Part shown: piece by piece, positions 44,290 through 54,003 of the stretch
How positions within the stretch are numbered: position 1 is the first letter of the stretch
How the letters are laid out: each line of letters begins with the position of its first letter
Origin: Ascidia mentula
Lineage: Eukaryota; Chordata; Ascidiacea; Phlebobranchia; Ascidiidae
Direction: 5' to 3'
DNA length: 64,000 nt
Assembly: GCA_947561715.1 (NCBI GenBank)
Contig: OX387199.1
Span: forward strand, 13,459,001 to 13,523,000
Notes under the pieces: model-generated
Databases searched by the model: none
Told to the model about the DNA's origin: nothing
Seen by the model: the letters and a program-made list of their open reading frames with translations, nothing else
Translations under genes and position numbers: made by a program

Positions 44290-44960
44290 GCTCGAAGGTT
44301 CATCAAAGAAATTTGCACAATTGAAAACGAGTACAGTCACAGATGCAAAGACCTGACTCCTCCGGACAAGACTAGACAGGCTTTTAAACTTGTAAGAAAA
44401 GAAACTGCGGTTGGCAATTGCTTCGCATTGAAAATTCTCACCTAAAAATCTCGCAACTTAGGAAGACTTCGGAGAATCAGGAACATCTTTCTCAGAGTCA
44501 AACAAAGACAAACAACAGGGTTCCGATCAAAAAGTGTCTAACTAAAGCAAAAACAACATTGTTGAAAAAGGGACAAAATTTCGCCATCACTCCACGCAAC
44601 CATTGATTTGATCAGTGCCTCTGAAGCAACTCTTCAACGCCTTGGCACAGATAAACTAGCGGAAGCCGATCATGCCCGCAGCAAAATTTTGAAAGAAGTG
44701 AAGAAACTAAGAGTTTGAGGAACGACACCAACATCCAATTGCACTGTGGTCAAGATTATGACAATAAAGTTATCACCATGTACCAGACTGGAGACGAAAC
44801 TGAACAAATTTGTGTGGAAATTACGAACAGAAGACTGCATATCCCAACCGGAGTACCGAAAACTACCTAGCAGCGACGGTGTGCTCCCAAAGTTGTACGG
44901 GTTACCTACCAGCTAAGTTCATCAGCCAAATTTTATTGCCTTGACTTAACTTCTGGATAT
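44290..44960 (+). pseudogene. Penelope-like reverse transcriptase, N-terminal region
   Basis: Frames on the plus strand contain ARRFIKEICTIENEY, ATLQRLGTDKLAEADHAR followed by SKILKEVKKLR, and PKLYGLP near 44890, which resembles the (I/K)YGLPK block before the Penelope RT core. Several frameshifts and stops occur. It begins about 75 bp after the tail of the fragment at 43.9-44.2 kb, the partial-tandem arrangement Penelope elements often have. Confidence 0.5.
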
Positions 44961-45579
44961 AAATTACTACTGCATGAGTGTCAACTTAAATTTGTGTAGA
45001 AATGAGTTTGGCATTAAAATTAGGAGTTGTTTGTTGTCTGCAAATGGTGTTGCAGTTTAACACAAACAAGCAACACCAATGTGCATGTTTGGACTGTGCG
45101 GTTACAGGCACATATTCATCGGCTTGGACCATATTAGCTTTGACAAACGTGCTTCACAGGCCAATTAGTTGTGTATATAAGTTATGCAATGGAGCACATG
45201 GTGCAGTGACACTATCAACTACGTATCTGCCACAAAAAGTTTGTTTAACACAAATACATATTATGTTGAGTCGAGTGTGCTCTACCACTCACAAGATGTA
45301 CCAAATCACTTTGTAGCCCTTTTTCCAAAACTCCTCATCACTTTTCCCTCCAAATCACTCCAGCCATAAGTTAAAAAGAAAAGCAAGTGAATATAGTTAC
45401 AATGACCAGAAAAGCAAGGACACACCTGACAAAATTTACATATGGCAGTCACTTCCAAACAACAGCTTTCATTGTCAAAAAACAGTTATTACAATGCTGA
45501 CAGAAATTGGTGTAAAGGAGGCTGCAATAATCCCTGCTGGCAAAAAAAAAAATTGTTTTGTAGTTTTTGATAATGAGGA
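44961..45579. other. no firm gene; one exon-like stretch
   Basis: A plus-strand open stretch near 45360-45545 (SHKLKRKASEYSYNDQKS ... KKNCFVVFDN) has exon-like composition but no recognised family or splice edges. Confidence 0.3.
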
Positions 45580-47288
45580 TTGTTTAATATATATATAGAA
45601 GGAGAGCGTCAAGTGTTAGACAATGTAGGGGTGATCTCCGACGCGCGATCGCGGACCTGGGCCTTTACGACAGGTTCCATGGAGAGAAAGAAGATACCGT
45701 TTGGTGGAGGCACCATATGGATAGGGCCCTTCGAGATGGAGAATGGCCAAGTTGGGCTAGCCCATGGGCTTATTACATCACTCGAGCCAGGAAGGACGAG
45801 AGAGAGTAGTTCCCTGTGGAGGAAGGGTGGTGTTAGTAAAATATTACAGCACATGAGTATAGGCACAGATTATTTACAGCCAGTGAAGAACAAGGTTGAA
45901 TACGTCAATTACATGTGGAAACAGAGCAAGGACGAACTGCCAGACAGCTTAAAAGACTGGATTCAGCATTGGGGGAGAAGGGGTCTACGTTCAGTAACGA
46001 AGACAAGTTCATTCAAGACGGATATAAGAGATTCGGAAGTAAGCCAACGAAGAATGAGTGGTCAAAGTATCTCACAGACAAGTTTGGTTTAGGCTATAGC
46101 CAAATTAAAATTAATAGGAGTTATATTAGTTGGCCTAAGACGTCGAGTAGCAAGACTCAAGAAGAGGCAAGCAAAACCCATGACAGGTGCAATAGCTATG
46201 GATGTTTTCTATAAGATTTTAGACAATATAAAGTTGGGTAAATCCGATGACTCCATGTTAACGAGAGATGAGATTGAGTTGGCTCTAGTGTACTCGGCGT
46301 TAGAAGCACGCACAGAAGATATTGAGTTAAGTAAGCACTTCTGTTAGAGGGTGACGCAGGAGCAGGCAAGACTACCATGGTAAAGTTGTTATTCCCAGAC
46401 AACATAGCATCAACAATGCCAAACGATGCGAAGGGAGTGGGGCAAATGGAGATGGCAATGGGCCATAGAGTACTGAAGGTCGATGATGCGAGTGATGCCT
46501 TTTGGCAAAACTCAGAAATATTGAGTGCAATATATACGATGCACCAGAATAGCTGGGAAGCAAAGATCCACTCCAGTAAGCAAAAGAATGCAGCAACGAT
46601 GGCAGTTATCACTTCAAATAATGTGCACAATCTTACAAGAATTGCAGAGGTATGTGATTTAAAGGGAGCTAAACGAAGATTTAATGTGTTAGAGTTTCAT
46701 GGGAAGCTGAAATTGGATCAACGATACAAGATTGGTGCCTATACAGCTGAGGAATTTTTAGAAGTTTGGTTATCAAGATTCAAGTTAAGAGAGTTTAACA
46801 TCAAGTGTCAACATATTAAGGATATATATGAAAGTATGAAGGCTATAACTGAAGAAGAAGTCAGTGAGCCGGAACCAGAAGATCACAGCATAGGGAAAGA
46901 TGGGGCGCCCTTGAAGCCCTGCCTCCCGGTATATGAAGAATTAACTCAAGAAATGGATGACAGCGTTACCGTTACCATTAGCGTGTTGCAGAAATTAGAG
47001 TCGACAAGAGAGTCGGACGTACAAAGTGAGCTTGAAGATAAAGAAGTTAATGATATTCTTGCCCAAGCATGCATCGCGTTAGAAGACGATTGGATCTCGG
47101 TGCCATGTTCGAATCAAGCGATGATGAGGGATACGAGTCAGACGGGGATAGTGACCAATACGGAGTTGGACACAACGTCGAAAAATACAGCCTCGTGTAT
47201 TCCTGTACACCATGCGGAGATAGACCCATGTACCAGTACATGGATGCAGGAAGACTCGCAGCCATTTTTTCAGTGCGCGTCGCAATAG
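45580..47288 (+). pseudogene. endogenous HUH-SF3 replication protein (small ssDNA-virus-like Rep)
   Basis: N-terminal part (about 45600-45960): RTWAFTT, an E/G-rich block leading to AHGLI, and NKVEYVNYMWK stand at the places of motifs 1, 2 and 3 of HUH replication-initiator nucleases, the last with a candidate catalytic tyrosine. C-terminal part (about 46338-46700): GDAGAGKTT (Walker A, 46350-46376), KVDDAS (Walker B) and AVITSNN (motif C), the order of superfamily 3 helicases. The gene is broken: the frame shifts once in the HUH-to-linker region near 45970 and again before the helicase, with stops between. Parvovirus-like and CRESS-DNA-virus-like Rep proteins share this layout; I cannot choose between them. 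An acidic tail follows the helicase. Confidence 0.65.
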
Positions 47289-47419
47289 AGATTGGATTTA
47301 CTTGTTCGTGTGGAAACCGTTATTCTCATATGTACGAAACTATATGCCAATGTATATATCGTTCTTTTTGTCGTGCAGACCATTCTCTTGGTAACGTTAC
47401 CATTAATATTGTTGATTGA
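47069..47419 (+). CDS. open frame overlapping the Rep C-terminus
   Basis: In another frame over the end of the Rep gene, a 116-residue open frame begins MHRVRRRLDLGAMF, has an acidic run (ESSDDEGYESDGDSD) and paired cysteines (SCTPC, CSCGN, CQC). Overlapping reading frames are common in small DNA viruses, so it may be a second viral protein. I do not recognise it, and it may equally be a shadow of the Rep frame. Confidence 0.3.
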   Translation: MHRVRRRLDLGAMFESSDDEGYESDGDSDQYGVGHNVEKYSLVYSCTPCGDRPMYQYMDAGRLAAIFSVRVAIEIGFTCSCGNRYSHMYETICQCIYRSFCRADHSLGNVTINIVD

Positions 47420-47628
47420 CCTGCATTCCAGAGAGCAGGAAAGTAGCTGAAGTAACCGTAGACGATGGCCATAAAAGTATGGCCAATGTTTTCTATAATA
47501 GTATCATTTTTGTCTTGATATCTAAAATTTGTTTGCAGAACCATCCACTGACCACAACACACCATGAGTAACGTTTTTGTTAAATTTGTTACAATGATGT
47601 TGTTTGTTTCAAAAATTACTTAATGCAG

Positions 47629-47721
47629 GCATTGCTGTTTTCGAAACCCAACAAAACAAAATCGGAAGAAAAAGAAGATCCTTTTATCAAGTTTTTGAAA
47701 GGAGAGACTTTGTACCACCAG
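47629..47721 (+). CDS. candidate 93-nt exon of unknown gene
   Basis: The stretch is preceded by TACTTAATGCAG and followed by GTAAATAG, good splice edges, and is open for 31 codons (ALLFSKPNKTKSEEKED ... KGETLYHQ). No neighbouring exon was found. Confidence 0.3.
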
Positions 47722-47949
47722 GTAAATAGCAAAATACGTGTGCTAAACTGTGTTTGACATTAAAGCAATCGTGTTGTTCAAAAGCCATCAGGTTGCGTTA
47801 TTATGCTACTGTGCAACAGATGGAAACACAACACCTGTTTTGCTTCTATTGTGTTATTATTGTAGGAATGTGTATTGTTTGACTTGCGTGTTCAACTGCG
47901 AGATGCGTTTCCCTTAACTCCTGACTCCTCTTCGTAACTAACCAAACAT

Positions 47950-50078
47950 GTGTTAGTTTGTTTTATTCACCAAGACGATAGATATATGTTCAGAAATACA
48001 ACTCAACCCCAGAGTAGAATAAACAACGGTGATTCTACGCTAAAGGCGTACCAACAATGTAGAATGAATGGTGAAACTACACTAGGCAAAAGCCCAGCGC
48101 AGAGTGGCGATCCCACAATGTGGAATGAATTCGGGCCACAGAAACCAGAGATTTAAAGACAATTCATAATAACCAGTTATGCGGCTTGCGTGCGAACCGC
48201 GATACCTAATTACGTGTTACAACCAATTTTCCCTGGGCAGTTCCGAGAACTGTGGTATTTATCTGGGCGGTACAAAACTACAAGTCACTCTGCATTACCT
48301 AATGGAAAATTACGTAAATGTGAACACTACGTCATGCATAAACGTTACACTCGTCTTTTCCCAAAAAGTGTTTTTCAGGATAGGCAAAGAACAAGAAAAT
48401 GAAAAGAAAAAATGGTATTTTAGCTTTGTCAAAGTACATGTCACAAAATAATGGCCAAACAACAAAACCATGCGTAAAATATGTCAATCAGCAGTTATGT
48501 GCTTCATCAAAACAAAACTAGAGCAAGGATTTTTCCTATTGGGGCTTCAGACATAATAAAGAGTGCTGGGGAGGCAATATATGAAAGGGCGACCTTGCTT
48601 AATTATGCGCCATGTAGTATAAAGGTATCAGGCCCCATCTGACTTTGTCATGCTGACACGTTAAGGGTTGAATCAACATTTCACATTTAACAGACGTCAA
48701 TTACGCAAGGAATAATATCAACTAACGTTTCGGTGACAAGGAGACTTAACAAAGTTTAAAAACCCTTTTACAGAAAGTGAATATAAGGGGATTAGTATTA
48801 CGTAACCACTAAGGGCTAGGCATGGCTTAAAAGAGTAGAAACAAAAGTAGTAGGCACATTACCGGGTAATTTTCGATAACGTTCCGACGTTTGTAGCCAA
48901 GATTTCTTGAAATATCCTTGATGTTTGCAATGGCAGGTAAAAATTCAGTTCATTGCGTTTAATAATCCATGACCGTTGAATAGCGAAATTGTATAGTCCA
49001 ACAGTATTCCATAGGTTTGACTGTGAAGGTCTTGGAATGAAATCCACCTTCCCTCGCACAACAGACTTTGTCGTGGTTCATTCTTGCCTGTAGGCATCGG
49101 TTCCAACACAGCGTGATGGTCCGCCGGAATTGACGGTGCGATTTCCCGCAGAGACAAGCCAACACCTGCCGGCAGCCCAGCCCAAAATAACGAGACGGAA
49201 ATTGGGCAGGGGGAAACGAACAATCACGGAAAATATCCAACGTTGTATATGGGAAACGATGAAATCCGTGCGTACGCGAATTGAATCTCCTCTAAGCTCG
49301 ATTAAAGCGCAGGGCTGGAGTTGACGAATCCTCAGGAAAACACTCGTGAATGGAAATTTGGAAGAACAGTGGATGAATCCAAGAGAAATGGTGGTCCAAC
49401 AAGCGAGGAACCTTGAAAATCTCAGCAAGATTTGAGAGATTAGCGCGTTAAATTGCAACTGTGCGCAATCCAAGAAACAGCGTAATAAACGCCGAGATTA
49501 TGGCTTGAATATAGCCTGATAAATATTCAACCAGATGGCAATTTTGATGAAAGATTATAAAAGAATCCTCGTGGCAATGAGATGATGAAAGAATGTCGAC
49601 CAAAAGTACAACTGGTTTGGTACTCACGGTCAAGATTTGTCGTTCGTCGTGGTAGAAATAGTTTCAATCTTCGTTCTTCGAATGTTGCAGGAAACTTGCA
49701 GTTACGGGGTCGCCAAGTGTAGGTCGTTCATCTTGGAAGAATGTTTCACCAATGGACGAAACGCTAAAGGCGAACCAAGAATGTCAAAGGAATGGTATGG
49801 TGACACCACACTAGGCAAAAGCCCAGCGCAGAGTGGCGATCCCACAATGTGGAATGAATTCGGGCCACAGAAACCAGAGATTTAAAGACAATTCATAATA
49901 ACCAGTTATGCGGCTTGCGTGCGAACCGCGATACCTAATTACGTGTTACAACCAATTTTCCCTGGGCAGTTCCGAGAACTGTGGTATTTATCTGGGCGGT
50001 ACAAAACTACAAGTCACTCTGCATTACCTAATGGAAAATTACGTAAATGTGAACACTACGTCATGCATAAACGTTACA
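47950..50078 (-). mobile_element. two-LTR non-autonomous retrotransposon
   Basis: Direct repeats at 48081-48349 and 49810-50078 are identical as far as I can see; similarity extends leftward with indels to about 47950 and 49718. On the minus strand each LTR begins TGTAACGTTTATGC, and the 5' LTR ends CCTACA. Next comes a primer-binding-site-like TTGGCGACCCCG (49704-49716). A purine-rich tract (GGGAAAAGACGAG) precedes the 3' LTR. The 1.37-kb interior has no recognisable gag, protease, reverse transcriptase or integrase. A CCGTGAGTACC donor-like site lies about 85 nt after the primer site. Near-identical LTR cores imply a young insertion moved by a related autonomous element. Confidence 0.75.
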
Positions 50079-51185
50079 TTATGATGGTTATGAGGTAGTA
50101 AATCCGCTTGGCTCAAAAACTGGCACAAATCAATTCTAAAGACTCTTGCAAAATTGAAATCGGGGATGAAACGCATATTTTGGAGTACAGTGTTTAACAC
50201 AAATTACATAAAACACTCACAGATTGGATGGGAAAAAATTCTTCAACCTCTTAATGCGGATCTCAATCTACTCGAAACAGTAAATCAAAAATATGGTTAC
50301 AAAATTTTCTGTGTTTTTATATTGATTCTTGTACCTTGCAGCATGGAATTCAGATCAACATTCAAGGAATAGACATGACAGTCAAAGCCACCATTGCACA
50401 AATGTCATTCGATAATTTAGCTGCACATTCAATCCTTGGTTTCACCATATAGTAGGCCGACTGATTGTCGGTCATGCATGGGTGTATCTGCTCTCATACT
50501 GTCTGGTGAACATTTGAAAACCCGTAACTTAAAACTGTTATTGCAAATTATAACATTAAAATCGTGTATCTGTAAGTTACTTTGCTTGTTTTGTTGTATT
50601 TTGTAGTTACTTACTGACAAGTAGATTACGCTAAACTGAAGACGTATGTCTCTGGCAGAAAACTTGTAATAGTTTGTACAGGCGATAGCAAATATTTTTA
50701 TTGGTGAAAATGGAGTTCGCAAAAGACCGTTGCAAACATAAACGATCTTCTTCTGGATGACCTTGACGGCGATCACGCGGAGGCAACTACATTTACAGCA
50801 AACGTATCTGAAACGTTAAATAAATACAAGATTTATTACACTTGCTCCAAAAGGTATATATTTATACCACTAAAGAAGTTAATCAATCCCCAGGAAAAGT
50901 AGACTTTGTTTTATTGGCGGAATCAGTGTGTGCTTGCAACTATATTTTGTTTCTAATTGACACACCCAAATCATGGTCGATAAAGTTGTGACTTATATAG
51001 TTAAGAAACTTACGGAAAAAATGCTAGGTAAAACTTGTAAACAGTCCTAAGGGCTGCGGAGTGACCTGAAAAACAAATGTAGCAAGTAAGGTGATTCTTA
51101 TAAATATGTTTAAATGTGTCTTACCTTACTATATCAATGGGAAAAAATTTAACAGATTTTAACAATTGATAAACAATAAATTATG
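50079..51185. other. no recognised gene
   Basis: Open frames at 50154-50372 (plus) and 50429-50776 (minus) carry no motif I know. Confidence 0.4.
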
Positions 51186-51289
51186 TAGTATGTTGCTAAC
51201 GCTGCCAGGCATACTATTTAGTAATGAGAAGCTCGTCTGCCAAAAGAAAAACTTGTTTGTTCGACGTTTCGGTTGTTATACAACGAACC

Positions 51290-51599
51290 TTCATCAGGAT
51301 ATCTTGGTGAGACGGGTCGCGCCCTACGAACACGTCTAAAGGAACATCAACGGGATGTTGGCAAACCCAATAAGGTGGCAGGGACGGCATTGTCGCAACA
51401 TGTTGCAGCAACAGGACACGCGGTTAATTTTGAGGACACAGTAATTTTGGACCGGGAAAAGGACAGGTACAAGAGAATGTTCTTCGAGTCTATTCATGTA
51501 AACGCACATGGGTTCGCACTTAATGATAAGAGGGAAACCTTCTTTACACCCGTTTATCGCAATTTGATAAACGGTCTGCACGACATGCCCCCTGGTTGA
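51290..51599 (+). CDS. Penelope-like GIY-YIG endonuclease domain (5'-truncated)
   Basis: The open frame reads GYLGETGRALRTRLKEHQRD (the YIG-ETGR block and helix with conserved arginines), then ALSQHVAATGHAVNFEDTVI, which fits the H-x-GH/N pattern and the conserved glutamate region, and ends at TGA 51597-51599 after NGLHDMPPG. The first GIY motif and the reverse transcriptase are missing, cut by the left tail. The domain normally nicks DNA for target-primed insertion. No internal stop, so this insertion is fairly young. Confidence 0.8.
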
Positions 51600-51787
51600 A
51601 CGTGATGGTCTTGCGCACCTCGAGGCGCTATGCTTTAGACCTCGGTATCGTCCGGTTGGCGCGCATTTTCTATTAATGGTGTTCCCCCCCTCCCCGCTTC
51701 TTAGCTTGTGTTGTTTCTTTCGCCCCCTTTTTTGCTTTATGAGCGCGTGAATATTTATCGCCGTGTGGGCGTTTTTTACTTCATTAT

Positions 51788-51835
51788 CCTGATGAAGGTT
51801 CGTTGTATAACAACCGAAACGTCGAACAAACAAGT
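51788..51835 (+). ncRNA. hammerhead-like motif in the Penelope tail
   Basis: The plus strand has CTGATGA, stem II AGGTT ... AACC (loop CGTTGTATAAC), GAAAC and GTC. All core boxes match the hammerhead consensus, but stem III would be only ACGT with no loop and stem I is weak (two pairs), so activity would need dimerised RNA, as reported for Penelope hammerheads. The left tail carries the same motif inverted (51262-51300). Confidence 0.6.
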
Positions 51836-52079
51836 TTTTCTTTTGCCAGACGACCTTTTCATTACTAAATAAATCATGTACTGTAAAACCAAAACGTTTA
51901 AGCAACTCGCCCCTTCTTGGGCATTGGCTCATTAGATACTACTGTTATCCAAGAGTTTTTGGCTCCATGGGTTGAGCTTCCACCCTTAATTTTTTTAATG
52001 ATTTTTCGTTGTAAAATGTGTTGCATGCCATAAGATACTTGAGAAATGTCTGGACTCTAAACATTTCCTGAGTTTTGTT

Positions 52080-53250
52080 TGAATCACACAAAAATCATGG
52101 TACTTACTATGTTCCCAAAAAATGCTTCAAGCTGTTGTGAACAAAAGGCCTTCCAAAGTAGGATATGCCATAATGCGTCTTTTTTCAGCAGTTTTAACAC
52201 TGACCTATAGAAAATGTAATATATATATAAATTTAAAACAATTTGATCTGTATGGATTACCTGCCAATTTTGCAATGTTTTGACAAATGTAGTTTTTAAC
52301 CAAATGATTCTGTCATCCATCATATTTCGAATCGGTATAGTGCTATTTACGATATCGAACCACCTTGTAGAAAAAATATTTTGGATTAAATGCAAAAAAA
52401 CAACTTTACTTTGCAAATAGCAGTACATTAGCAGTGCCCATTGCCTGTGGGATCATTTTAAGGCAGTTTCCAACTTTCCTGTTGATACAATGGCTTTAGA
52501 TTTATATGGGCATCTGTTAATCTAGTACGATACAAAAGTGTAGAACTTTTTTCCAATTTATACAATTCCTTTATATGGGTCCACAATATGTCTTTACCGT
52601 GTCCTTCCATATTGATGTATCATAGTGAATTTCTTGTTGTCTACATTAAATCACACATATTTGGAAAGTCAGTTGGCCCCAGGAAAAAAAGTTTCCCAAT
52701 ACTTTTAACAAGTGAGATGGGTCTGAACATAAAAATACCATCCTATGTTAATGGATTAGGAGCTGTTAGAGCTTTTGTAATGGAAATGTTGTCCATCTTT
52801 CTGTTGGTAGCAGATTCATCTGCAACAACTGCATGAATATTAACATTCCTGGTTTCACAATCCTGTAAAATATTCCAAAAAATTAAAGCCAGCTGCTGTG
52901 CTGGAGCGGTGTTGGTAAGGTACCAAGCAAGTGGAAGCGACAGCTCTCGCTTGATGGATCTCGGTGACTGATTTAAACCCAAGGATGTGGGTTGCCAGTT
53001 TCAAGTCATTGCAACCTCCGCCTTACGGAATATCTACAAACCCAACCAATTTGTCATCTTATTATAACAAGAGATATGGTGCAGATAGATTTGTTATACT
53101 TTTCATTTCATCGAGGGTTAAATAAGATGACAGGGGGCAATTTTCATTTTGAAGACGCTCCATTTCACGTAGTGCAAGCATGTTCCTAAACAAATTGTGT
53201 TATATGTTTAAAAATACAAGCAATTCAAACTAAACTTTTTGCAGACTGGC
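52080..53250 (-). pseudogene. P-element/THAP9-like transposase fragment
   Basis: On the minus strand: ALIFWNILQDCETRNVNIHA followed by VVADESATNRKM (about 52800-52890), the RNase H strand with its aspartate and the N-R-K-M block of P-element transposases. In other frames follow KLFFLGPTDFPNMCDLM (corresponding to the D-x-x-H-L-x-K-x-x-R-N region), GKDILWTHIKELYKLE, LTDAHINLKP and IFSTRWFDIVNSTIP (about 52370), all in family order. Frameshifts and stops are frequent. No THAP zinc finger was found upstream. Confidence 0.7.
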
Positions 53251-54003
53251 CGATATTGTTTGATTGCTGAAGTTGATGGTCTAGTTCTGACATGTTCGTA
53301 TGCTGCTGGTGATCTAGAGTAGAACTCAACAGCCCATCTAATTATGTCAGGATGATACCTCCGTCTTGTAACAGGTTCTTGTAAATTTATTTAACTTTTG
53401 GTGCTCTAAGAATAATTTTTGTCATTCATTAAACGCAGACTTTCTACTACTTTCATCACTCTAAAATAGTTGATGTCTTATGTCTCACAAGATCAAACAG
53501 CTGATGTTAATCTCTGAGAAAATAAGGTTGGTTTACCAGGATTCTTTCAGGTCAGAACAAATGACCATGAAATACCAACTATTCACTCAGCAAATTCACA
53601 TAAACAGTGTAGTCTACACATGACTGTCTAAATTATTCTGATAAAATCTACATACAAAAAATATCAACCATAGAACATAATGGCCGCATTCTTGTTGATA
53701 TAACCTGTAACAAAACGAAGTATTGTACCAACAATAATATCAATTAAGTCGGGTTCATAGTGCTAACCAAACACAAAGGGGTTCACGTCGGTTATGGTCG
53801 CAGACGGTTGTATAATATTTAGCAACAAAAGCAATGACAATCGACATTAAAAAGGGCAGTTTCAGCAGAACTGAATTTATTTCAAGAAAACATCTTGACA
53901 CCACAAGCGTCTTGCATTATTACGTCATATTATGGTATTTTCGCTTTTGTTGCAATAATTACGGATGGCCATTGTCTATTGAGTCAGTAAGCTAGGCTGT
54001 ATA
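53251..54003. other. no recognised gene
   Basis: Sequence between the P-element relic and the hAT element; no motif seen. The part nearest 53250 may still belong to the P-element relic. Confidence 0.35.

Larger units (their letters stand above)
51190..51885 (+). mobile_element. Penelope-like element, 3' part with inverted tails
   Basis: The left tail (about 51219-51300, starting after GCTGCCAGGCATA) is an inverted copy of the right tail (about 51788-51870). Shared words are AACTTGTTTGTTCGACGTTT, TTGTTATACAACGAACCTTC and ATCAGG. Between them lies only the nuclease end of the protein. Such inverted tail copies are typical of Penelope insertion products. Confidence 0.75.

Noticed and set aside
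48945..49473. Minus-strand frames inside the LTR element as gag
   Set aside because: Two long frames overlap, neither has a CCHC knuckle, a protease motif or a capsid-like pattern.
51336..51932. 198-residue minus-strand frame
   Set aside because: It is antisense to the well-supported GIY-YIG frame and runs through the Penelope tail.
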